DNA of 64,000 nt from NCBI GenBank assembly GCA_022570795.1, contig JAKUDP010000014.1:310001-374000 (forward strand). The letters run 5' to 3'. The DNA is from Sphaerulina vaccinii (Eukaryota > Ascomycota > Dothideomycetes > Mycosphaerellales > Mycosphaerellaceae). This document shows, piece after piece, positions 31,151-40,959 of this stretch; the first letter of the stretch is position 1; every line of letters begins with the position of its first letter. The position numbers and the translations under genes are program-made. The notes under the pieces are model-generated. The model was not told the DNA's origin and made no database searches. It was given only the letters and a program-made list of their open reading frames with translations.

Positions 31151-32533
31151 TCAAGTCATCCAGTGAAGAAGAATGAATACTAGGAGATGTGAGGTATGGG
31201 AACCGAAATTGCCTGGCCTCAGTGCAAAAGTCCTCACTCCTTTTGCAGCACAAGCCGAACTGCGTAGCTTGGGCAGGTCTGGTTTGTGCAGATACCACGA
31301 TGAACTCAATGCTGCACTGACAAGCTGACCCGAAACATATATCTTTCGACCCGACCTGGTGCTTCTCGTACCAAACCTGCGGCTCTGAGCCTCGCTAATG
31401 TGCTCTCGAAGGAGTTGTCTGAAAGGGCCAACATGCTGAGGAACAGGATGTGGAGCTAAGGCTCTGGCCAGTATCTTCAGCAACTTCCTGAGCTCATGCT
31501 GCGCCGAAATCAAGATTGGAGATGCTCCAAGAAGCTGGTCGTAGCATGCCACTATAAGCAAAATGAGTTCGTCGTGCGACATAGAATAGTCTGGTTCCCA
31601 TTTGACTGATGTCCTTCAGCTCTCGAATGGCGGGATGGCCGAGCATGGCAAACACCACGTCACCGCGATCCGAGCAGTGGGTGAACGAGAAATGTTCCAG
31701 GACTCTTGTGAACACAGAGAGTTCTTGGAGACCTGTGCTGCTGATGCTGGCTATTGACATAGTGCCTATGCTGAAGAGATTCATAGCCAGATATTGGATG
31801 TGAGACTGATGCGGAAATAGGCTGAAGGTGTGTTTCAGCACCTTCGAATCGAGCTCATGGGAGCCGCAGATCATGAACAGCTGCTTCGCTTGCAGACATT
31901 CAGGCACAATCCAGGCTCTCTTGAAGTACTCTAACTCGCAGAAGTGGGCCAAAGCGAGTCGTTCTTCCAAGTCAAGGAATCCTTCGTGAGAGGACACATC
32001 TCCATTGCGTCTCTCGTCGCTGTCATGACATATTGTTACAATTCGTTGAAAGACCTGCAGGGCAAGTAGCATTTGATCGTCCGCATTGCCCAACCAGCAA
32101 AGCATTCGTTCAGCGCAGGCATATACTGTACCCTCCACATCTGCTGCACCTGCTGATTCTTTTCGATGATATTCGACTGGTTGACGCAAATAGCATCAAT
32201 CCAGAAGAGTTGGTCACCAAGATGCTGTCCGCGATACAGAGCACTCAGAGCCAGATACAGACTATGATGGACCTCGAATTTGCAGCCATCAAGAGTGATG
32301 GTTTTGCGTCGATCGGAAGGGCCCCAGCAGTATGACAGAGCAGTGCAAGGAAACTGATTCTGGCTCTGATCGAAGTATTGGTCGCAATGATGTATGTGTA
32401 AGACGATGTTAGAGAGTGTGGTCTCCGAGCTGAACTTGAGTAGTCGGATAGAGGTCTGCTGCAATGGCTCGTAGTGAAAGTGTCTTCTCCATGATTTTAA
32501 GGGCAGCTCTTCGTCGGCCAGTGCGATATACAT
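31151..32533 (-). pseudogene. HET-domain (heterokaryon incompatibility) gene with two apparent frameshifts
   Basis: The first part, from ATG 32533, has the HET signature: FPCTALSYCWG, then LFWIDAICVNQSNIIEKNQQ and VQQMW. At about 32121-32130 the frame must change to continue as YACAERMLCWLGNADDQ; an extra AT in a TATAT run would explain it. The second part runs to KDIS, where near 31601-31610 the frame must change again to continue as KWEPDYSMSHDELILLI; loss of two bases (GT) would explain it. It then runs to a stop near 31151, where the true C-terminus is unclear. HET proteins trigger cell death when incompatible fungal individuals fuse. Two separate dinucleotide changes suggest a pseudogene, but sequence error is not excluded. 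Confidence 0.75.
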
Positions 32534-32914
32534 CTCACGCTCAGAAATCTCTCTTCCTCATCGTATCTTCCATGCTCGCCGCCGGCAGTACTGACATCTA
32601 AGAATGGCTAGCCAAAGAACGGAGGTGTGAGGTGTGAAGATGCAGAGGCTTGGTAAGAACGCACAGATCAGGCGTTCGTCCAGATCACCATAGCAACAAC
32701 CCTAAGCTGTCCCGAGTTGATCCACAAACACGGCACAGCGCTTCATCACATCATCAACGCACGCACCAAATCTTCGCGCGACTCAGCAAGATTTCGTTTG
32801 AACTCGGATCTAGCGAGGCCTGCTAGACGACCTTCTCGGCGACCTGCTACCCTTGACCAGACGTTGACACTACTACCACCTCTACCACTGCTGTCCACTG
32901 TCCAGGTATCAGCA
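32534..32914. other. Divergent upstream region
   Basis: It separates the HET pseudogene and the 869-aa gene. The plus-strand frame is open from 32717, but that part is Arg/Pro-rich leader-like sequence. Confidence 0.4.
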
Positions 32915-35524
32915 ATGGCCCGGCGCACTTCAGCGCGTCTGCGCAATCAGACCTCGACAACACCAAAGCGAGTGTCGCTGTCCCACGATGCTCCGACTCG
33001 CACTCCACGCACAGTCCCGACCAAGCTGCATTCACTCGAAGAAAACGATGAGATGCCTGGCGCGTTTCCTCAGTCGGCCTCTCCATCCACAATGACCATG
33101 TCTTACCCAACTCTGCCCACGAATCTTGCACGACCTGCTTCTCGCCAGACACCGACCAAGGGCACGCCGATCAAGCCGAGTGAAGAGGAAATGCACCCTC
33201 AGCTACACCACCAAACCACAGCCAAAGCACGCGACGAGGCTCGCCATCTCGGCTTCTCTAACATGGCACCTCACACCGAACCTCCCAAGCAGAAGAGCAG
33301 AATTGGCACTCTGCAGGGTACTCCTTCCAAGACGCGCGACCTTAAGAGTGACAAAAGCTCGTCTTCCTACCAGTTCACATTCCGCCGCGAGTCTTCACTC
33401 GGCCTCAGTCCAGAGGCGAAGCAGCTCATGTTCGAGAAGCGGGAGGAGGCAGCACGTATCAGGGAGCAGATGGTGGCAGATGGAGATGTGCCGCAGAGCA
33501 TTGATGAGGTGCTGAAGGCTCGAAAGCTGGCAAAGCCAAAAGGAAGATTCTCGCAAGCACATTTGCTGGAGCAAGAGAAGATGGACTCAATAGCGAATCA
33601 TGCAAGCGCATGGAGGGCGAACCCAGACCGCTTCAAGCCTGTTGCTGAAAGTAAGCCCGCAGGACCAAGGTCATTGAAGCGGAGCCCATCAAAGGCGAAT
33701 TTGGACGAACCAGACACACCATCATCGAGGCCCAGTTCGAGTGGAGGACCAAAGCCAGTGTCAGCGCACAAGGGCAGCGCTCTGCCACGATCTACATCGT
33801 TCAAAGATCTGTCACAAGCTTCTCCGCAGAAACTGCCCCGATCTACATCATTCAAGGACTTGACTCAAGCTACCGCAGAGAGGTCTCCGACGAAGCGTGT
33901 CAAGCATGTAGAGACAGATGATGTGTCGGCTAATCGCCCTCACTCAAGCGATGGCGAGAAGTCTGTTCCTGCTACTCCAAACAAGCAGTCCAGGATTGGT
34001 GGTTTATCAACGCCAACGCAGGCGTCTCTTGCACGAGCCGCAAGTGTCAAGAGCACGAAAGCTGCGGGAAAGATACCTGCACCAAACTTCACTCCAGGCA
34101 GACTGCCTCTCAAATCTGCAATGAAGAAGCCAGCACAGCTCGAGGACCAACAGACTGCCGCACCACTACTCGCTCGTTCACCTTCAAAGGTGGCCCTCTT
34201 TGCTACCGCAGCTACGGTCAGTGCACCTGTGGAGAAGCCTGCATCCATGATGAACCCGTCATTGGCTCGAACGCCAGCAAAAGCAGGTGTGCTTAAGAAG
34301 CACGATGCAGCTGATCAGCGCGATGCTGTTCCCAAGGAGAAACCCGTACCATTCCTGTCGCGCTCGCCACTCAAGGCAGCTGTGATCAAGACGAATGAGG
34401 AGGATCCCTTCGAGACTAAGTCGCCTGCAGTGCCGTTTCTGTCTCGGTCGCCAACGAAATTGCCTATGGCCAGCAGCAGCAATGTGGATGAAACACCTGG
34501 CAAGAGTACGACCAGCAAGCTGATGGGTCGTTTCAATCTTCTTCGACAGTCGCCCATAAAGTCCATACTTCGCTCGCCACAGCGTCTCTACTCCGACGAC
34601 CCATCGAAAGTGGCTGCGGGTACACATCTCGCCACACCTCCGGGCAAGAAGGCGGCAACCCTCAACAAGGAGCTGCCTGCGATTCCGCAAACGTCGACTC
34701 CGGCTCGAAAGCATGTTGACTTCTCGTCTTCTACTAAGGCTCGCGACTTGAAGGTGAAGGATACAGATATGAGCTCAGACTCGAAGACACCCACTCCGTC
34801 GCCCAAGTCTGATCGAAGAGTCAACGTGACGGCTGTGCCAACGCAACAGCCAGAGCCACAGCAGCAGGAGGCTCCCCTCTACCCACAGCTACCACTAGCT
34901 GTGCCAACCTACGATCGTGTGCCATCGCTTTCCCCATCACCACAGAAGCGTCGACAGACTGCTGGACCTCAGGACTTCACATTCCGTGCTGGCGACCATG
35001 ATATTGTCTTTGGTCAGTCACCAAACGCTCCAGCATCTGCTACGCGTAGTTCTCGTCCAGCCACGATACGTTATGTCTCAGCCGATGCAATTGCTTCTGT
35101 GGCTTCACCGACAACTCAGAAGAAACGCAAGTTCGAGTTCGAGAATAGGAAAGCAGCTGGATCTAAGAATGAGATTGTCTCACCTCCAGCTGGCACCAAG
35201 AAGCGAAAGTTCGAGTTCGAGAACAATCTCGCCAAGGTTGATGTCGACATAGCATCCGACAAAGAGAACACACCGGTGGTCGAAGATGAAGAGCAACGAC
35301 CTGCTAAGCGTGCTAAGCCTAGCGCTCCATCGCCTCGATCCAAGGGACCTGCTTCCGGACCTCAAGCAACGACTGCTGCTGCAACAGCTAAACGCACCAC
35401 TCTTGGCGTGAAGCCGAGAGGTGCAAGAAGTGTGAGCCCAGTGAAGAAGACGGCTGGTCGCCCGAGCTCGACCATCAGTCAGGCTAGACTCGCGGCCCTC
35501 TCACAGCCAAAGAAGCGTAACTAG
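32915..35524 (+). CDS. Large disordered nuclear protein with SPxK repeats and a KEN box
   Basis: Single exon; from 32915 (MARRTSARLRNQTSTTPKR) it encodes 869 aa; an in-frame ATG at 32717 would add 66. It is mostly disordered and very rich in Ser, Pro, Lys and Thr. Repeated short motifs include FLSRSPLKAA / FLSRSPTKLP / LARSPSKVAL / LARTPAKAGV, a near-exact duplication PRSTSFKDLSQA / PRSTSFKDLTQA, and KKRKFEFEN twice near the C-terminus. DKENTP is a KEN-box match for APC/C degradation, and many S/T-P-x-K/R sites fit CDK phosphorylation. KRAK and KKR clusters suggest nuclear import. One helical segment near residues 165-230 (FEKREEAARIREQM) is probably the only structured part. A cell-cycle or chromatin role is inferred; no family name is assigned. 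Confidence 0.7.
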   Translation: MARRTSARLRNQTSTTPKRVSLSHDAPTRTPRTVPTKLHSLEENDEMPGAFPQSASPSTMTMSYPTLPTNLARPASRQTPTKGTPIKPSEEEMHPQLHHQTTAKARDEARHLGFSNMAPHTEPPKQKSRIGTLQGTPSKTRDLKSDKSSSSYQFTFRRESSLGLSPEAKQLMFEKREEAARIREQMVADGDVPQSIDEVLKARKLAKPKGRFSQAHLLEQEKMDSIANHASAWRANPDRFKPVAESKPAGPRSLKRSPSKANLDEPDTPSSRPSSSGGPKPVSAHKGSALPRSTSFKDLSQASPQKLPRSTSFKDLTQATAERSPTKRVKHVETDDVSANRPHSSDGEKSVPATPNKQSRIGGLSTPTQASLARAASVKSTKAAGKIPAPNFTPGRLPLKSAMKKPAQLEDQQTAAPLLARSPSKVALFATAATVSAPVEKPASMMNPSLARTPAKAGVLKKHDAADQRDAVPKEKPVPFLSRSPLKAAVIKTNEEDPFETKSPAVPFLSRSPTKLPMASSSNVDETPGKSTTSKLMGRFNLLRQSPIKSILRSPQRLYSDDPSKVAAGTHLATPPGKKAATLNKELPAIPQTSTPARKHVDFSSSTKARDLKVKDTDMSSDSKTPTPSPKSDRRVNVTAVPTQQPEPQQQEAPLYPQLPLAVPTYDRVPSLSPSPQKRRQTAGPQDFTFRAGDHDIVFGQSPNAPASATRSSRPATIRYVSADAIASVASPTTQKKRKFEFENRKAAGSKNEIVSPPAGTKKRKFEFENNLAKVDVDIASDKENTPVVEDEEQRPAKRAKPSAPSPRSKGPASGPQATTAAATAKRTTLGVKPRGARSVSPVKKTAGRPSSTISQARLAALSQPKKRN

Positions 35525-36484
35525 AAGTACGATCAGGATGGAAGAAGAGCCAAGGTTGTCGTGGGTACAGAAGATCAGATGGATACAACAACAACAGAAT
35601 GATGACCCAAAACAGGATTGCAAGATGCAAGAATTACAGAACATTCAAAAGTGTTTTGGCGAGACAGAGTAAAGTGCGGTGATTCGAGTTCAGATTGCTG
35701 AACACTTTTCGTAACGGTTTTCAGCACTCAGAATCAGTATATAGCGTGGCGCTGGCAGGTGTTAATTGGTGACTGCTACTTGAGCAGTATAAACATGCAT
35801 GAGCATAGATTGAGAGCTTCAATGGTTGTACAATATGATTAGCAGACAGCCTCAACAACGTACTCAAGAGAAAATGGCGACCCATCTTCTCGGGCCGCCC
35901 TTATCTTCCATGGCATTTGTTTCAGCCTCATATACATGACCGTCCTTCATAGCCACCCGGGGAATAGCAGGCTGAGCCAGAGCTGAATTCATCGCCAAGA
36001 CCCAAGCCTGCAACGAGTGACCACCTCACACTTCAACCATACCTCAACACATCTACAGCTCCATCAAGATCATCAGCATCTCTTCTGGCCGAAGAACTTG
36101 CGATCTATACATACTTTGACTACGTTTGCCGCTCGGTACGCGTGCTGAATCCATGCATGCAAGGGACGGGCGCTTATAGATCCTGCCTCACTCGCCGAAT
36201 CCTTCAGCCTTTCCACAGCTGGACTTTAGCTTGTTACACGTTGTCTGCGCCGCAATGACGAACGCGCCAGGAAAGGCTGAAGGCCAGCCTGATGCCGGTC
36301 AGGATGAGTTGTTTATGTTCGAGCCTCGTCCTGTTCGGGGGAGTTGTTCCTGATTCCTAAACAGTTTCAAGCACATTCGTTCTTAGTGGACATCGTTAGA
36401 TTGTTGCAGCTATTGACGAGAGCAGCTCTTGACTTCATCATCAGTATACCATAGCATAGCTCTTCGAGGTAGCAAGACCCGAAG
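35525..36484. other. Intergenic region, no supported gene
   Basis: About 960 bp between two plus-strand genes; no long frame and no structural element recognised. Confidence 0.55.
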
Positions 36485-37039
36485 ATGTCCAACACGACCT
36501 CAGACCTAGCCTCGAACGCGACAGCCTCTGCGACCAGTACCGATGCCACCTACGACTTCAGCATCAAGGAAGCCACGATCCGCAATACAGCAATAGGAGT
36601 CTGTCTCGCACTCTTCGTCTTCCTGGTCTGCGCGCTCATTGGGCTGGAGATCATGAGACGTCGTTTGAAGCGTATGAGAAAGCAGCTCTTAGGATACATG
36701 CGCCAGGAAGAAGAGGGTGGACGATATATCTCATATCGCGGCCAGGATATCAAGATGAGCAGTAGCAGTCCTGTGAGCGTCAATGATGATATTCGGTACC
36801 ATGGCGCAGGCTCAGTCAAGATGAGTAGCCCTGTGAGCTCAGAGGACATTCGATACCAGCTTGTCAGTCCTCCAGAAAGAAGTTTACACACGACGAGTGA
36901 GGTTTCTGTGCAAGGGGAGGTGTTTGAGTCGGATGCGAGATCTTTGCATAGCTTTCATCGGGGAGAGACGAGGAAACTTAATAAGAATGTGGTGAATAAG
37001 TGGTATGATTTGAGAGGGCATGTGGGTCGGGAGGCTTGA
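36485..37039 (+). CDS. Small single-pass membrane protein
   Basis: Single exon, 184 aa. A Ser/Thr/Asn-rich N-terminus with NTT, NAT sequons (about 1-30) precedes one membrane helix (TAIGVCLALFVFLVCALIGL), then a basic RRRLKRMRK stop-transfer patch and a cytoplasmic tail. The tail has a duplicated motif (IKMSSSSPVSVNDDIRY and VKMSSPVSSEDIRY) ending in tyrosine, which could be phosphorylation or sorting sites. No signal peptide, so type III topology is likely. No family recognised. Confidence 0.6.
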   Translation: MSNTTSDLASNATASATSTDATYDFSIKEATIRNTAIGVCLALFVFLVCALIGLEIMRRRLKRMRKQLLGYMRQEEEGGRYISYRGQDIKMSSSSPVSVNDDIRYHGAGSVKMSSPVSSEDIRYQLVSPPERSLHTTSEVSVQGEVFESDARSLHSFHRGETRKLNKNVVNKWYDLRGHVGREA

Positions 37040-37278
37040 GTGCTGCTTCCGTACTGTGATTGAAGCTCATTCAGGGAGGAGAGGGCAGAGGAAGAAGAGG
37101 AAAAGGTGTCAACGCTTGCAGTGGTGCTTCCCATGGACAATGTCTGACTCCGACTTCCAATTCGTTCGTCTTCTCAACATCAACATCCACATCACTGGAC
37201 ATCGATACATTGCTTCTCTCCAACATCAACACCACTGGGCAACTCCGCATTGCTACCGATATACCACACTGCAGCAAC

Positions 37279-37632
37279 ATGATATTGAAGCGATCTCTCG
37301 AGGAGTACTTGGTCTGCGACCTCAAGCCGAAGAGACGACGTCTTGCGATCGATGCAGCACACGACAGTCTCGATCATGTCAACCTCTTGGACAACCGCAT
37401 ATCAGCACGCAATGCCCAACGCTCCCCACTCTTGAAGTTTCCTGCAGAGCTACGAAACAAGATCTACGAAACGGTGCTGTGCTACCACAACATCCACGTC
37501 CACCAGGAGTCCACGTCACCGACAAGTGTTCAGTGGATTCATACTGTGTGTGGCAAGACTCCAGACCGTGGCGAGACTCCAAATCGTGGCAAGGACTTCA
37601 TGATCAGGAAGTCTGAGGAAGTGTACACATGA
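37279..37632 (+). CDS. 2EXR/F-box-like protein, possibly truncated
   Basis: 117 aa from ATG 37279. The segment SPLLKFPAELRNKIYETVL is the hallmark start of the fungal 2EXR-type (F-box-like) domain, but such proteins usually have another 100-200 residues and this one stops soon after. The C-terminal part contains a repeated unit (GKTPDRGETPNRGK, encoded by near-duplicate DNA at 37550-37590), suggesting slippage. A longer in-frame start at 37060 overlaps the preceding unit's 3' region and looks non-coding. A truncated gene or pseudogene is likely; the downstream region up to 38.9 kb has further decayed-looking sequence. Confidence 0.45.
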   Translation: MILKRSLEEYLVCDLKPKRRRLAIDAAHDSLDHVNLLDNRISARNAQRSPLLKFPAELRNKIYETVLCYHNIHVHQESTSPTSVQWIHTVCGKTPDRGETPNRGKDFMIRKSEEVYT

Positions 37633-39320
37633 TAGACCAGGCGAACGGCTCCACAGACATGTCCAGAGAGTTCCTGATGGCTTCAATGGCAATGGCGGGG
37701 ATATTGGTCGTGGTAGGCAACGCCTAGGCCTGGGATGTCTTGGTTCTTGCCTGACAGACTCAAAGCAACGAAGGCGGAAGACGCCTGCTGAATACGAGGA
37801 GTACCTGAAGTGGGTGTCTGTACCGCGAATTAGATAGGCTGTACAATGATTCCATACCTTCATCTGCCCTTCTTGGGCATCTGGACTCGTCTCATTCCAC
37901 TTTCGGCTGCGCACAGTCTGGCTTGTGAACTCCTGGACCTGAAGCAGTGTCACTCCAGCCCAACGCCAGGGAGAAGTGCCTGGTCGCGGACATGGAGGAT
38001 GAGGTCAAGCTCGTGGTCGTGGCCGTGGTCGCGGCCGAGGCGGCAATCATGACACTGGCCAACCTGAGACTGGAAGTGCCGCAAGAGTTCGTGGAGGAGC
38101 ACAAGCGCAAGCAGCACAAGCTCAAACACAACCGCCAGCAGCATACGTCGCATCAGTCGTTGAAGACGCAGCTGAGGCAGATGAGGTGTCCTGAGTCAGA
38201 GGTGTCGCGGCCCTCGAAGCGCCATGGTCTTCGTCGGCAACGCAGAGAGGCACAGCCCAGGTCATTAAGCATCTCTGACGTGAAGCCAGATCCCGACAGC
38301 GGCACAGATGTGCTTAGAATGCTATGGTCGCTGTTAGCAATGCATAGAGGCACAGCCTACGCTGCTGCGAGATCCATGATCCAATGATCCTTGATGGCCA
38401 TCTCGCGACTTTCCTGGCTCTTCGTTGGCCCAATTGCAGGCCGTCATGCCCAGCTCCCCGTATATCTCGACGAACTGCGCCGTTGGCCATGAAATCTTGG
38501 GCTTCTCGTGACTGTGCCCACGTGATACTGTTCATCCGCGCGAAGTACGCGGCCTTTCTCATATTGGTGCAGGTTGTAGCCATATCCTTCTGGATTGAGA
38601 TAGCCTATAACTTTGGGCACTGGCAGCATATCTCAGGACCGCTATTCCAGCTCTTCTATGATGATGGCAGGTGTCTCTAGCACAGCGCTTTTCTGCGCGA
38701 GCACACTGTCCACAGCATCGTTGGCATGGCTTGCGGCTTCCAGAGCGAGAGCGAAGAGGCACAGCCCAAGTCTATCAGCCGAGGAGTAAGAAGGAAGCAA
38801 TGAGGTTGGCTATGAGCAACTCGATGTATCGCCACCAGAGTCTCTGCCAGCCGATACCACTTTCCATGGCAACGGCGGGGCATGACGTGCATAAACCTCT
38901 TTACACCGGTCTTTTGGTGCCTCATTGTCACCAATCCGCTTACTATTGATCATACGCCTTCACTATTGTTCAATACTACCACAATAGCATGTTAGCGCTG
39001 CCTGGAGACTACATAATCCTTCTCGCCTGCTGGACTTGAACTCCTTCCTCTCCTTCTTTCGGTAACAAGATCACAATCTCACATCCGGAAGTGAAGCTAA
39101 CTTCAACGCCAAGCCATATCAACTTTGCAAGCAAACAAAAAGCTCACATCGCACTTTGGAAACGCACTTTTTCACACACACACCGACTTCCACTTCCTCA
39201 CTACCACAAACTCGAGTAACTACCTGTACGACCATTCACCATCGTTACCACTCTCCACTACCACGATGCTCGACTGCGCTACCGACTGCACCACCCGTAT
39301 CCTCACTCGAATCCGCCAAC
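37633..39320. other. Gene-poor region with degenerate repeats
   Basis: About 1.7 kb. Several medium frames overlap on both strands. On the minus strand, stretches such as LCLFALALEAASHANDAVDS (near 38750) and MRKAAYFARMNSITWAQSRE (near 38560) look protein-like but are broken by stops. Copies of GAGGCACAGCC occur at about 38247, 38347 and 38757. Probably a decayed gene. Confidence 0.4.
38217..38357. repeat. Two 41-bp diverged copies, 100 bp apart, with mostly transition differences
   Basis: 38217-38257 and 38317-38357 align without gaps and share an identical 12-base end (AGAGGCACAGCC). Most differences are C/T or G/A, the pattern left by repeat-induced point mutation. A third related copy ends at about 38767. 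Confidence 0.5.
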
Positions 39321-40954
39321 ATGCCGGAGTTCACCCTCCTCCTCGGCCTTCTCTTGGTCGCCATTGGCATGGACTGGCACTGCTTGGTCGGCTTCCTCAT
39401 CTTCGCAATGAGTGACCCGCAATCTCCCTCGAGGAGAACCATCTCCCTCCTCATTGTCACCATGGCCTTCTTTCTCGTAAGTAGAGGCAGTCTCGCAAAC
39501 TACAAGAGATACTAACTGTCCTCCAGCGCGCATACCTCACCCGCCCTCGCGCTCTCCGCCCAGTTCCTGACAGCCAGCCCACCGAAGCTCCAGTCGAGTC
39601 GCCGAAAGAGAAAGTTCGCGTCTCTGAGAAGAACCCATCTCCGCCACTTCACCCGTTTCTACGCCCCCCCAAATCAATGTGGCCTGAAGACAGAAAGCCA
39701 TACTGGATGCAGAGAACGACCAAAGATCCTCCTCCTCCTAAGCAAATCATTGTCACCTCCCCAAGACAGATCCCTGCTGAGCCTACTTCACCTACACCGA
39801 TCTCCCCAGACGAATCCTCCACCACGCCGCCAGCTCTCTCTCCCGCCCAGGATCACAAAATCGTTGTCGTTCAGAGAGAACAACAAGATGAGACCCCTCT
39901 CCCCACCTCCACCATGCCTGTCTCCGCCGTTGTCTCGCCAGCTATACCACCAGCTCTCAACACAGTCCCCGAATGCGAAATGATCGACATCCAGAGCGAA
40001 CAGCAAGTTGAGCTGCCTCTTCCCGCCTCTCTCCCAGCCTCTCTCCCGCCAGCTATGCCACCCGTCGTCCGGACAGCTCGCAGAAAAGCCAAGCCCATCG
40101 AGCGGAGAAGAGCTGTGCGGCCACCAAAGATCGAGGAAGTGATCCTCGAGCACATGGAGGGCGTGGAGACTGCGGTGGCAGTCGAGCACATGGACGGCGT
40201 GGAGATAGCACCCGCAGCAGTGACAGTCGAGCACATGGACGGCGTGGAGGAAACTACCACGCAGCAGCCTCTCCGCATGGAAGCTGCACGCCACGCCAAC
40301 GACAGCACAGCTGGCACAGTGACGCCGGGTCCCTCGCGTTCTGGAGAACGGGCGCCTGGGCAGCAGCCTCTCCGTATGGAAGCTGCACACCATGCCATCC
40401 GTAGCTCGGATGGCATGGTGAAGCCCAAAAGCTCGCGTTCCGGAGAACAGACGCCTTTCCTGGCCTTGTTGAATGGCATCACTGGCCCATCTCCCCGCAC
40501 GGCAGCCACAAACCGTGGCAACAGCACTGCAGACGAGGCGCCCGCGCAGAAAGTTGCGCCGCCAGAGATGCCTGCATCTCCGATTGACCAGGCTGTACTT
40601 CGGCTGCAGCGGATTGGGCCTCACTTGGCTCAGTACTTTGCGCCGGAGAAGCTGCAGAAAGATCAGGTTATGCAGTATTTGGACAGAATTGGACGAATGG
40701 GGGGCTTTCAGGCCATGTGCAACGATATGATGATCGCTGCAGACATCATTGGCAAGAACAATGCGCAATGGAGACAGGCACGAAGTGCACAAGAGCTTAT
40801 GGCCACCAGCGAGTTCAGCAGACAGCTGCGGCTAGGAATGAGGGCCTGTGATTGGGCATATGGAGATGTGGGAGATACCGTGAACAACCACTGGATTGTG
40901 AAAATGGCAACAAACTGCAAGACGATACACGATTCGATGGCTATTCAACAGTAG
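39321..40954 (+). CDS. Membrane protein with long proline-rich, tandem-repeat region
   Basis: Exons 39321-39476 and 39527-40954 (50-bp intron, gtaagt..ctccag, branch ACTAAC) give 527 aa. Two hydrophobic segments at the N-terminus (FTLLLGLLLVAIGMDW...LIFAM and ISLLIVTMAFFL) are followed by a disordered Pro/Thr-rich region. It holds three EHM(E/D)GVE repeats (about residues 208-240) and two copies of QQPLRMEAA(R/H)HA with a SRSGE(R/Q) block after each. The last 130 residues are a helical, better-ordered domain (QAVLRLQRIGPHLAQYFAPE...). No family recognised. The stop lies 5 bp from the stop of the convergent 698-aa gene. Confidence 0.65.
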
Positions 40955-40959
40955 CACGA

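Noticed and set aside
37947..38387. 146-codon plus-strand frame with a basic helix
   Set aside because: It overlaps the diverged repeats and open minus-strand frames; coding evidence is poor in a region that looks decayed.
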